This document shows positions 42,842-50,585 of a stretch of 64,000 bases of DNA, piece after piece. The notes beneath the pieces were generated by a model. It did not search any database and was not told where the DNA came from. It saw nothing but the letters and a program-made list of their open reading frames with translations. The position numbers and the translations under genes are program-made. Within the stretch, counting starts at the first letter, position 1, and each line of letters starts with the position of its first letter. The stretch is from JAYFNU01 sp964460755 (GTDB lineage Bacteria; Bacillota; Clostridia; Oscillospirales; Ruminococcaceae): contig CAYWQL010000002.1 in the NCBI GenBank assembly GCA_964460755.1, positions 56,871 through 120,870 on the forward strand, written 5' to 3'.

Positions 42842-44896
42842 ATGAAAAAAGACTACGAAGCGTTATTTACTCCGTGGAAAATCGGAAAGGTCGAAATAAA
42901 AAACCGCATCGTTATGTGCTCAATGGGCGGTACTTCAATTTTCGGCTGGATGGAGCCGAACCATTTTGACAAGGAGGCGGCGAACTTTCTTCTCGAAAGG
43001 GCAAAAAACAACGTCGGTTTAATTCTCCCCGGTATCGCTCCAATCCGCGACACAATGGGTGGAAAATGGCTCTATCAAAACAAGGGAAAATTCAACGAGC
43101 TTAAAAAGTTTATGGACGAGCTCCATAAAACAGGCGCCAAGATGTTTATCCAGCTTACGGCGGGTATGGGGCGTGCTATGGCGGTCAACGACCTTATGGT
43201 CAAAATGATAAAAAACAAGGCGTTCGGCGCAGTTGGCAAGCCCATATTTGATATGGACTATATCTGTGCGAGTGCGTCGGCAACCCCCAACCGCTGGGCA
43301 GACGACGTGTATTCACGCCCGTTTACGGTTGAGGAAATTCACGAAATCATCGAAGCCTTTGCCAAAACGGCAAAGCTTTGTATGGACGCAGGGGTCGACG
43401 GCGTTGAGGTTCACGCCGTTCACGAGGGCTATATGCTCGACCAGTTCACGATGAAATATACCAACCAGCGCACCGACGAGTACGGCGGCACGTTTGAAAA
43501 CAGATACCGTTTCCCCGCCGAAATTGTAAAGGCAATTAAGGCGACCTGCGGCGACGACTTTCCAGTTTCTCTTCGCTACTCGGTCGTTTCCAAAACAAAA
43601 GGATTTCGAGAGGGTGCCGTTCCGGGAGAAGAGGACTTCATCGAGGTCGGACGCGATATGGAGGAATCGGAAAAGGCGGCAAAGTTTTTAGAGGACGCGG
43701 GTTATGATATGCTCAACTGCGACAACGGAACATATGACTCGTGGTATTGGGCGCATCCACCAGCATATATGCCGGAAAACTGCAACCTTTCATATGTAAG
43801 CCACATTAAGAATTTCGTTTCTATTCCCGTCGTCTGCGCGGGTAAAATGACCCCCTCCGTCGCGGCGAAGGCAATTTCGAATAAAGAAATAGACGGTATG
43901 GGCGTTGCCCGTCAGTTCCTTACCGACCCGACGTGGGTTACCAAGCTTATCGACGGACGCGAGGCTGACATTAAGCCGTGTATCAACTGCCACAACGCCT
44001 GCTTCACTATGGCGCGGTACGAAGGAACATCCAATATCCAAGACCTTTCGGACGCCATTCATATGGCGCGCTGCGCGCTCACTCCGCAAACTATGCAGTC
44101 AAAAAAATATAAAATCAAAAAAGCCGCTCGGTCGAAAGATATTGCGATTATCGGCGGCGGTATAGGCGGAATGGAATCGGCGCTCGTTCTTGCCGCAAGA
44201 GGACACAACGTCACAATTTATGAAAAATCCGACAGACTCGGCGGTATTTTCATCGAGGCGGCGGCTCCGGTTTATAAGGAAAACGACCGCGCTCTTATCG
44301 AATGGTACAGACGAGAAATCGCAAAAAATCCAATAACGGTCAAATACAACAGCGAAATCACCGACGTCAGCTCGATAAAGGCGGACGAAATTATCGTCGC
44401 GACAGGCTCAAAGCCCAAGCGCCTTCCGATAAAGGGAATTGAAAACTCTATCGAGGCGACCGAGTACCTCGCAGGCAAAGCGGTCGGCGACAACGTCATA
44501 ATCATCGGCGGCGGGCTTACGGGCTGTGAAATCGCTTACGACCTTATACTAAAAGGAAAAAAGCCGACCATTGTTGAAATGAAAAACGACCTTATCGCGG
44601 TCAAGGGGGTCTGTCTTGCGAACTCCTCCTTCCTTCGGGAAATGCTCCGTTTCAAAAAAGCGCCCATTTATCTTGAAACCACCCTCGTTGAAATCAAGAA
44701 GGACGGCGTAACGGTCAGGGACAAGGAAGGCAAAGAGTTCGACCTCAAGGGCGACTCGGTAATCGTGTCGGTTGGCTACAACCCCACTCCCCTTGCGAAG
44801 CCCTCGGCTCACGTTCACCTCGTCGGAGACGCCAACGGCATAGGAAACCTTCGCACAGTTATCTGGCGTGCGTGGGACGTATGTATGAAGCTGTAA
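42842..44896 (+). CDS. FMN/FAD/4Fe-4S old yellow enzyme (2-enoate reductase family)
   Basis: 684 aa. N-terminal TIM barrel binding FMN (LFTPWKIGKVEIKNRIVMCS, EVHAVHEGYMLDQFTMKYTN, RTDEYGGTFENRYRF). FeS cluster motif CINCHNACF plus a downstream Cys (MARCALTP). C-terminal FAD/NAD domain: IAIIGGGIGGMESALVLAAR and a second dinucleotide site VIIIGGGLTGCEIAYDLILK. Architecture matches 2-enoate reductase and BaiCD-type ene-reductases that reduce an activated C=C with NADH. Start set by AAAGGA ~7 bp upstream. Probably acts on the product of the adjacent dehydratase (inference). Confidence 0.9.
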   Translation: MKKDYEALFTPWKIGKVEIKNRIVMCSMGGTSIFGWMEPNHFDKEAANFLLERAKNNVGLILPGIAPIRDTMGGKWLYQNKGKFNELKKFMDELHKTGAKMFIQLTAGMGRAMAVNDLMVKMIKNKAFGAVGKPIFDMDYICASASATPNRWADDVYSRPFTVEEIHEIIEAFAKTAKLCMDAGVDGVEVHAVHEGYMLDQFTMKYTNQRTDEYGGTFENRYRFPAEIVKAIKATCGDDFPVSLRYSVVSKTKGFREGAVPGEEDFIEVGRDMEESEKAAKFLEDAGYDMLNCDNGTYDSWYWAHPPAYMPENCNLSYVSHIKNFVSIPVVCAGKMTPSVAAKAISNKEIDGMGVARQFLTDPTWVTKLIDGREADIKPCINCHNACFTMARYEGTSNIQDLSDAIHMARCALTPQTMQSKKYKIKKAARSKDIAIIGGGIGGMESALVLAARGHNVTIYEKSDRLGGIFIEAAAPVYKENDRALIEWYRREIAKNPITVKYNSEITDVSSIKADEIIVATGSKPKRLPIKGIENSIEATEYLAGKAVGDNVIIIGGGLTGCEIAYDLILKGKKPTIVEMKNDLIAVKGVCLANSSFLREMLRFKKAPIYLETTLVEIKKDGVTVRDKEGKEFDLKGDSVIVSVGYNPTPLAKPSAHVHLVGDANGIGNLRTVIWRAWDVCMKL

Positions 44897-44922
44897 TATA
44901 ACTGTTTAATAGCTATTATTAA

Positions 44923-44955
44923 GAAAGCCCCGAAGCTTTTCGCTTCGGGGCTTTC
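44923..44955. terminator. Bidirectional terminator between enoate reductase and metal ATPase
   Basis: GAAAGCCCCGAAGC-TTTTC-GCTTCGGGGCTTTC, a 14-bp stem between convergent genes. Confidence 0.88.
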
Positions 44956-44969
44956 GTTATGTTTAGCAG

Positions 44970-46808
44970 TCATTTTATTTTCGACATCGTTCTCATGGCG
45001 TTGAGTATCGCGAGAATCATTACGCCCACGTCGCCGACGACGGCAATCCACATTCCCGCCAAGCCCGTCGCGCCAAGGACAAGAATCACCGCCTTGACCG
45101 CAAGCGCGAACCAGATGTTCTCGCGAACAATCAGCATTGTCTTTCGCGCAAGCTTGATTGCCGTTGGAAGCTTAGAGGGCTTGTCGTCCATAACAACAAC
45201 GTCCGCCGACTCAATCGCCGCGTCGCTTCCGAGCGCGCCCATGGCAATCCCGACGTCGGCTCTCGTCAAAACAGGCGCGTCGTTTATGCCGTCGCCCACG
45301 AAGGCAAGCCTTCGCCCTTCGCCCAAAAGCCGTTCAACCTCGCTTACCTTGTCAGCCGGCATAAGCTTCGCGCGGTATTCATCGACGCCGACAGCGCTTG
45401 CGACCGCTCCCGCAACCTTTTCGGCGTCACCCGTGAGCATAACCGTTTTCGTAATTCCAAGCGTCTTAAGCTCAACAACCGCCTGTTTTGAATCGGGCTT
45501 GATTTCATCGTTAATGACTATATGCCCAAGATACCCCTCCTCGCCTGCTATATGAATAACAGTACCCGTAAGGTGACATTCGTGCCACTTAGCACCGACC
45601 TCGTCCATAAGGGCGCCATTGCCGACAAAGAAGGTTTTTCCGTCGATTAGCGCCTTTATGCCCTTTCCCGCAAGCTCGCTCACGCCGCCGATTCGCTCCT
45701 TGTCGATATGCCCGTTATGGGCGTTGATTATCGACTCGGCGACAGGATGTGTGGAATAGCTTTCCGCGGCGGCAGCTATATCCAAAAGCTCGTCGCCGGA
45801 GATGTTCGTCGGGTGAATGGCATTTACCGCGAAAGAGCCCTTCGTAAGGGTCCCCGTTTTGTCGAAGACCACAGTGTCGACTCCCGCAAGCGCTTCAAGA
45901 TAGTTCGCCCCCTTAATAAGCACTCCTTGGCGCGACGCGCCTCCGATACCGCCGAAAAAGGAAAGCGGAACCGACACAACAAGCGCGCAGGGACACGAAA
46001 CCATAAGAAAAATAAGCGCCCTGTTTATCCAAACGCTCCATTCTCCCGCAAAAGCAAGCGGCGGAACAACTGCCAAAAGCACCGCGGCCACAACGACGCA
46101 AGGGGTATAATATCTCGCAAAGCGGGTAATAAAGCCCTCAACCCTTGCCTTTTTGTCAGAAGCGCTTTCAACAAGCTCAAGAATTTTCGCGACGGTGCTT
46201 TCGGCATATACGCTCTCGGTTCGAACTCGAATAACACCCGAAAGATTGATTGAACCGCTTATCACCCTGTCACCGACCGCCTTGTCCGACGGAAGGCTTT
46301 CCCCCGTAAGCGCGGCGGTATTTACCGTTGTTTCCCCTTCGACAATTTCGCCGTCAAGCGGAATTTTTTCACCCGGCTTAATAACAATTATTTCGCCAAG
46401 GACGACCTCGTCGGGCTCGACCCTTTGCTCCGCTTCGCCGCGAAGCACAACGGCGTAGTCAGGACGAATATCCATAAGCGCCGAAATGGATTTTCGGCTT
46501 TTCCCGACGGCAACGCTTTGGAAAAGCTCACCCACCTGATAGAAGAGCATAACCGCAACAGCTTCGGGATATTCCCCAATAGCAAGCGCTCCTATCGTCG
46601 CTATCATCATAAGAAATCTTTCGTCAAAAACCTCGCCGCGGAGAATATTGCGAAGCGCCGACCACACCACATCGTAACCGATTATCAAATACGGAACACC
46701 GAAAACTGCGAACCGCCAAATCCCTTCTGTCGGCAAAAGGTATGCCGCGGCCAAAAACACGGCGGCGGCAATAATTCTATAAAGAACTCGCTTTTGTTTC
46801 TTGTTCAT
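44970..46808 (-). CDS. P1B-type heavy-metal-exporting ATPase (Zn/Cd/Pb class)
   Basis: 612 aa. Eight membrane helices; metal site CPC in VSCPCALVVSVPL; phosphorylation DKTGTLT; TGES actuator; GDGINDAPVL hinge. A C-terminal Asp in GDVGVMILAILNAMR points to the Zn2+/Cd2+/Pb2+ class (ZntA/CadA). Lacks the N-terminal metal-binding domain, which is a separate 71-aa protein encoded just upstream. AGGAGGGG ribosome binding site. Under ArsR control. Confidence 0.93.
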   Translation of the reverse strand: MNKKQKRVLYRIIAAAVFLAAAYLLPTEGIWRFAVFGVPYLIIGYDVVWSALRNILRGEVFDERFLMMIATIGALAIGEYPEAVAVMLFYQVGELFQSVAVGKSRKSISALMDIRPDYAVVLRGEAEQRVEPDEVVLGEIIVIKPGEKIPLDGEIVEGETTVNTAALTGESLPSDKAVGDRVISGSINLSGVIRVRTESVYAESTVAKILELVESASDKKARVEGFITRFARYYTPCVVVAAVLLAVVPPLAFAGEWSVWINRALIFLMVSCPCALVVSVPLSFFGGIGGASRQGVLIKGANYLEALAGVDTVVFDKTGTLTKGSFAVNAIHPTNISGDELLDIAAAAESYSTHPVAESIINAHNGHIDKERIGGVSELAGKGIKALIDGKTFFVGNGALMDEVGAKWHECHLTGTVIHIAGEEGYLGHIVINDEIKPDSKQAVVELKTLGITKTVMLTGDAEKVAGAVASAVGVDEYRAKLMPADKVSEVERLLGEGRRLAFVGDGINDAPVLTRADVGIAMGALGSDAAIESADVVVMDDKPSKLPTAIKLARKTMLIVRENIWFALAVKAVILVLGATGLAGMWIAVVGDVGVMILAILNAMRTMSKIK

Positions 46809-46820
46809 ATTGTCCCCCTC

Positions 46821-47036
46821 CTAAAGCTTGATAGAAAAATCGGGTTCGACTTTTTTCATAAGCTTAACCGCGTTTTTCAGCACGTCGTCAAACGCTTGGT
46901 CGTCGGCGTCAAGAATAAGCTTCTGGCTCATAAAATTAATAGACGCCTCGTTGACCCCCTCAAGCTTTTGAACCGCCGCTTCTAATTTCGCCGCGCAGTT
47001 GGCGCAATCTATTTCAATATCAAATTTTTTTCTCAT
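46821..47036 (-). CDS. Stand-alone heavy-metal-associated (HMA) domain protein
   Basis: 71 aa. The ferredoxin-like HMA fold is seen in FDIEIDCANCAAKLEAAVQK with metal ligands CANC (Cys11, Cys14), then VNEASINFMSQKLILDA. Corresponds to the detached N-terminal domain of the ATPase or a metallochaperone for it. Overlaps the ArsR stop by 4 bp and ends 12 bp before the ATPase. Confidence 0.9.
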   Translation of the reverse strand: MRKKFDIEIDCANCAAKLEAAVQKLEGVNEASINFMSQKLILDADDQAFDDVLKNAVKLMKKVEPDFSIKL

Positions 47037-47380
47037 TTGTTGTTCTTCCTTTCCTCAGTCAAATGTTCAAAGCCCTTTTCAACGATAGTTCGAACATGGT
47101 CGTCGGACAGGAAATAAAAAATAGTTTTTCCTTCGCGCCTGTTTCCGACAAGGTTGGCACCCTTCAAAATCTTGAGTTGGTGAGAAATCGCCGACTGTGT
47201 CATCGAAAGAAGCTCGGCTATCGCGCAGACGCAAAGCTCCGACTCAAAAAGCGAAATCAATATTTTGCACCTTGTCGTATCTCCGAAAATTTTAAACAAA
47301 TCCGACAAATCGCAAAGCACCTCGTCGGTCGGCAGCTCTCCGCGAACCTCATCTAAAAGCTGTTTATGGTTATGGGGCAT
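47033..47380 (-). CDS. ArsR/SmtB-family metal-responsive repressor (CadC-like)
   Basis: 115 aa winged helix. ELCVCAIAELLSMTQSAISHQLKILKGANLV contains the alpha-3 CxC (ELCVC) metal site and the recognition helix; the C-terminal DDHVRTIVEKGFEHLTEE could carry alpha-5 ligands. Expected to release DNA on binding Cd/Zn/Pb and derepress itself, the HMA protein and the ATPase. GGAGG 10 bp upstream of ATG. Confidence 0.93.
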   Translation of the reverse strand: MPHNHKQLLDEVRGELPTDEVLCDLSDLFKIFGDTTRCKILISLFESELCVCAIAELLSMTQSAISHQLKILKGANLVGNRREGKTIFYFLSDDHVRTIVEKGFEHLTEERKNNK

Positions 47381-47445
47381 TCAAATGCGCCTCCGTTCAT
47401 ATGTCTTTTTGTTCATATGTTACACCGTTCATATGTTTTTGTCAA
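47379..47445 (-). promoter_or_regulatory. ArsR promoter with 16-bp-periodic direct-repeat operator
   Basis: Minus-strand promoter: TTGACA (47440-47445), 17 bp, TAACAT (47417-47422). Plus-strand reading shows three exact GTTCATATGT copies at 47395-47404, 47411-47420 and 47427-47436, 16 bp apart, and a degenerate fourth (ATTCAAATGC, 47379-47388) reaching the start codon. Likely the ArsR operator. Confidence 0.7.
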
Positions 47446-47509
47446 TAGGCGGCGGCAAATTCGCAGGCTTTCTTAAAAATAAATAAAAAATTAATAAATA
47501 CATATTTTG

Positions 47510-47538
47510 TTGCGTGGCTTGGAGCTGAGTGTTAAAAT
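47510..47538 (+). promoter_or_regulatory. Promoter of first lipoprotein esterase
   Basis: TTGCGT, 17 bp, TAAAAT. Confidence 0.65.
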
Positions 47539-47576
47539 TTTTTTAGAAGAATTTTTTATTTTGGAGGTGCTAAAAA

Positions 47577-48470
47577 ATGCGGCTGAGAATAACGGCTGTT
47601 TTCCTTTGCCTGCTCTTGTGTTTTTCCCTTGTTGGCTGTTCAACAAACAACAGGCTTTCTGATGTATCCGAGCCAGATGAGAACGGGCTTTATCACTGTT
47701 TTTTTGACAAGCTTGAAAGAACATTTACCCTATACGTTCCCGAAGGCGCGGGCAAAAACTCGCCGCTCGTTTTTATGCTTCACGGTTACGGCGGCATACC
47801 ACAGGGCTTCGCCTCCTTCACACACATGAACGAACAGGCGGATAAATACGGCTTTGTTGTAGTTTACCCTCAGGGGCTTCCCTCTCCCACGGACGCCACG
47901 GGCGCGTCGTGCTGGAACTCGGGCATAGTAAAAAGCACGACCGACGACACAGGCTTCCTTGTTGCCCTCGCGAAATATCTTCAAAAAACCTACGGATACA
48001 GCAAAGAATATACCTTCGCCGCCGGCTTTAGTAACGGTGCTTTTATGACGCATAGGCTGGCGTGCGAAGCGCCAAAAACCTTCAAGGCGATTGCAAGCGT
48101 CGCGGGAACAATGAGCGGCGGCGCGTGGGCGGTAAGAAAGCATCTGCCCGTCGGCATTCTTCAAATCAGCGGAACTGAGGATACCCTCGTTCCCCTTACG
48201 GGCACAAACCTCGGGAGCGTATACGGCGAAGCGCCCGGCATCGACGGTGTAATTGGCTATTGGGTCGACACAGACAAGCTTGAAAAGCACGAAACGATAG
48301 AGCTTTCCTCGGTAGCTGATATCGAAAGCTACTCAAGCGAAAACAGCGATAAGCTCGTTTGGTATGTAGAGGTTCAAAACGGAAGTCACTCTTGGCCGCA
48401 AAAAAAGTATTCGGGGTTTTGTGCGACAGAGCTAATTGCCGAGTACTTTAACCGTTACGTCGAAAAATAA
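47577..48470 (+). CDS. Secreted lipoprotein, PHB-depolymerase/feruloyl-esterase-like alpha/beta hydrolase (copy 1)
   Basis: 297 aa. Type II signal with lipobox LVGC (Cys21) anchors it to the outer face of the membrane. Alpha/beta hydrolase of the LpqC/poly(3-hydroxybutyrate) depolymerase group: LVFMLHGYGG oxyanion segment, GFSNGAFM nucleophile serine, SGTEDTLVP acid, GSHSWP histidine. Substrate may be a plant cell-wall ester or polyester; not determinable here. GGAGG upstream of ATG. First of three tandem paralogs, each separated by ~100-140 bp with its own promoter. Confidence 0.88.
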   Translation: MRLRITAVFLCLLLCFSLVGCSTNNRLSDVSEPDENGLYHCFFDKLERTFTLYVPEGAGKNSPLVFMLHGYGGIPQGFASFTHMNEQADKYGFVVVYPQGLPSPTDATGASCWNSGIVKSTTDDTGFLVALAKYLQKTYGYSKEYTFAAGFSNGAFMTHRLACEAPKTFKAIASVAGTMSGGAWAVRKHLPVGILQISGTEDTLVPLTGTNLGSVYGEAPGIDGVIGYWVDTDKLEKHETIELSSVADIESYSSENSDKLVWYVEVQNGSHSWPQKKYSGFCATELIAEYFNRYVEK

Positions 48471-48497
48471 ACAAAGTATAAAAAAGCGCCAACTTCA

Positions 48498-48526
48498 TTG
48501 CAGCGCCTAAAATACAATGCTACAAT
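48498..48526 (+). promoter_or_regulatory. Promoter of second lipoprotein esterase
   Basis: TTGCAG, 17 bp, TACAAT. An ATAAACAAAG copy lies ~20 bp upstream, overlapping the preceding stop. Confidence 0.65.
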
Positions 48527-48582
48527 TTTCTCAACACAAGGATATTCTATTCTTTGTATAACACTTTATGAGGTATCTTAAT

Positions 48583-49488
48583 ATGCGATTGAAAATTGTT
48601 GCTGCTCTTCTTTTGGTTTTTCTTCTTATTCCTCTTTCGGGCTGCTCAGCGACGCCGAGGGTAACCGCGCTTGCCGACGTAACAGAACCCAACGACGAGG
48701 GCTATTATCAATGTCTTTACGGTGATGTCGTAAGAGAATTTACTCTTTATGTTCCCGACGGCGCGGGCGAAAACTCGCCGCTTATCTTTATGCTTCACGG
48801 CTACGGCGACAGCTCAAACAAGTTTGCCGCAAGCACGGGTATGAATGTGCAGGCGGACAAGTATGGTTTTGTAGTGGTATATCCGCAGGGTATACAATCT
48901 CCCTTGGACAAAACAGGCGCTTCCGGTTGGAACAACGGGCTTGACAAAAACGGAAATGACGACGCCGGCTTTCTTATCTCACTTGCGCAGTATCTTCAGA
49001 AAACCTACGGCTACAGTAAAAAATATACCTTTGTATCGGGCTTTAGCAACGGCGCGTTTATGGCTTATACCCTTGCCGCCTCGGCTCCTTCTACCTTTAG
49101 CGCGGTCGCGAGCGTTGCCGGAACGATGAACGCCTCGGCTTGGGAAGTAAAAACCAACGTCCCCTTAAGCGTGCTTCAAATAAACGGCACTCGGGATGAA
49201 ATGGTTCCAAACACGGGTACAAACCTCGGCGGCTTTTACGGTGATGCGCCCGGCGCGGAAGGGCTTATTCAGTATTGGGTTGACGCCGACAAGCTTGAAA
49301 TATGTGAGACAAAAAAGCTTTCGGACAGGTCGCAGCTGAGCTGCTACTCAAGCGAGAAAAGCAGCAATTTAGTGTGGCGCGTCGAAATAGAAGGCGGCAC
49401 GCACTCGTGGCCTTCGGAAAGCTTCGCAGGCATTAACACCGGCGAAATAATCGGCGATTTCTTCAGCCAGTGCGCCAAAAATAAATAA
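48583..49488 (+). CDS. Secreted lipoprotein, PHB-depolymerase/feruloyl-esterase-like hydrolase (copy 2)
   Basis: 301 aa. Signal peptide with lipobox LSGC. Same domain plan as copy 1 and close to it in sequence: LYVPDGAGENSPLIFMLHGY, GFSNGAFMAYTLAASAP, NGTRDEMVP, GGTHSWP; all three catalytic residues kept. The start with GAGG 9 bp upstream is preferred over an ATG five codons earlier. Independent promoter, so expression may differ from copy 1. Confidence 0.88.
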   Translation: MRLKIVAALLLVFLLIPLSGCSATPRVTALADVTEPNDEGYYQCLYGDVVREFTLYVPDGAGENSPLIFMLHGYGDSSNKFAASTGMNVQADKYGFVVVYPQGIQSPLDKTGASGWNNGLDKNGNDDAGFLISLAQYLQKTYGYSKKYTFVSGFSNGAFMAYTLAASAPSTFSAVASVAGTMNASAWEVKTNVPLSVLQINGTRDEMVPNTGTNLGGFYGDAPGAEGLIQYWVDADKLEICETKKLSDRSQLSCYSSEKSSNLVWRVEIEGGTHSWPSESFAGINTGEIIGDFFSQCAKNK

Positions 49489-49499
49489 AATATGAAATA

Positions 49500-49531
49500 A
49501 TAAACAAAGCATAAACAAAGGATAAACAAAC
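49500..49531 (+). repeat. Three 11-bp tandem repeats (ATAAACAAAG)
   Basis: ATAAACAAAG at 49500-49509 and 49511-49520 and ATAAACAAAC at 49522-49531, one copy per DNA turn, ending 11 bp before the -35 of the third esterase promoter. UP-element-like or activator-binding array. Confidence 0.7.
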
Positions 49532-49542
49532 CCCTATATCTA

Positions 49543-49571
49543 TTGTCTACTCGCCATGTGAGTGCTACAAT
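49543..49571 (+). promoter_or_regulatory. Promoter of third lipoprotein esterase
   Basis: TTGTCT, 17 bp, TACAAT. The region around the -10 (TGCTACAATT followed by CTCA) is shared with the copy 2 promoter. Confidence 0.65.
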
Positions 49572-49627
49572 TCCCTCATCGCAAAGGCTTCCAAATCTTT
49601 GCAAAATTTTTATTGAGGTAATAAAAT

Positions 49628-50509
49628 ATGCACAAAAAAATTATGGCGGTTATTCTTTCTTTGCTTCTCATGTTAACCCTCTTTGGTTGTTCCTCCTCAC
49701 CAGCTTCGACGAAGCTGACAAATGTAGTCGACACCAACGGCAGAGGCGACTTCACTTGCAGCTTCGGCGAGGTTGAAAGAAGCTTCGTCTTCTATCTCCC
49801 CGAAAATGCGAAAAAAAATGCTCCGCTCATCTTTGTACTCCACTTCTACAACGGTGCCGCCAAAGGCTTTTTCTCCGGCTCGGGCATGAAGCAGGTCGCG
49901 GACAAATACGGTTACGCGATTGTATTCCCTCAAGGACTTGCCGACCCGAACGGCTCGGCGTCTCCCTGCTGGAACTCATGGCTTGACGAAAACGGAAACG
50001 ACGATGTAGGGTTTCTTGTATCTCTGGCACAATATCTTCAAAAGACATATAATCTAAGCAAGGACAATACCTTCGTCGCAGGCTTCAGTAACGGCGGACA
50101 AATGGCCCAGGCGTTAGCGGTCCAGGCTCCTGATACGTTTAGCGCGATAGCAAGCGCGTCTGCGTCAATGAACAAGGGTGTCTTTGCTCAGAAGACCGAC
50201 GTTCCCGTAAGCGTTCTTGAGATAAGCGGAACGAACGACGGCGTTCAAATTACAGGTGAAAACTCAACCGACACCGAAAACGTCGAGGACATCGTTAACT
50301 ACTGGGTCGCAACCGACGGTCTTGACAAGCAGGAAACCAAGCAGCTTTCGGAAAGAAGCGAGGCTACATACTACTCTTCCGACAGCAACAACAACCTCGT
50401 ATGGTACGTTGAAATCGAAAACGGCGGTCACTCGTGGCCGGTCGAATCCTCCTCGGGCTTTAACGCAAGCGAGCTTGTCGCTGAGTTTTTCACCCTTTGC
50501 ATTAAATAA
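49628..50509 (+). CDS. Secreted lipoprotein, PHB-depolymerase/feruloyl-esterase-like hydrolase (copy 3, diverged)
   Basis: 293 aa. Signal peptide with lipobox LFGC. Keeps the serine (GFSNGGQM), acid (SGTNDGVQ) and histidine (GGHSWP) but the oxyanion motif HGYGG of the other copies is HFYNG here, so substrate or activity may differ. The acidic ENSTDTENVED insert before the last strands is unlike its paralogs. Ribosome binding site TGAGGT. Ends at a strong terminator. Confidence 0.87.
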   Translation: MHKKIMAVILSLLLMLTLFGCSSSPASTKLTNVVDTNGRGDFTCSFGEVERSFVFYLPENAKKNAPLIFVLHFYNGAAKGFFSGSGMKQVADKYGYAIVFPQGLADPNGSASPCWNSWLDENGNDDVGFLVSLAQYLQKTYNLSKDNTFVAGFSNGGQMAQALAVQAPDTFSAIASASASMNKGVFAQKTDVPVSVLEISGTNDGVQITGENSTDTENVEDIVNYWVATDGLDKQETKQLSERSEATYYSSDSNNNLVWYVEIENGGHSWPVESSSGFNASELVAEFFTLCIK

Positions 50510-50517
50510 AAATCTTC

Positions 50518-50544
50518 AAAAGCCTCTGCTTTGCAGAGGCTTTT
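50518..50544 (+). terminator. Terminator after the esterase cluster
   Basis: AAAAGCCTCTGC-TTT-GCAGAGGCTTTT followed by AT. Confidence 0.9.
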
Positions 50545-50545
50545 A

Positions 50546-50554
50546 TGTTATAAT
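50546..50554 (+). promoter_or_regulatory. Extended -10 promoter of the MATE gene
   Basis: TGTTATAAT directly after the terminator, the same arrangement as upstream of bceR. Confidence 0.6.
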
Positions 50555-50585
50555 AACATCATATATTTTTTGACTGGAATAAGCT

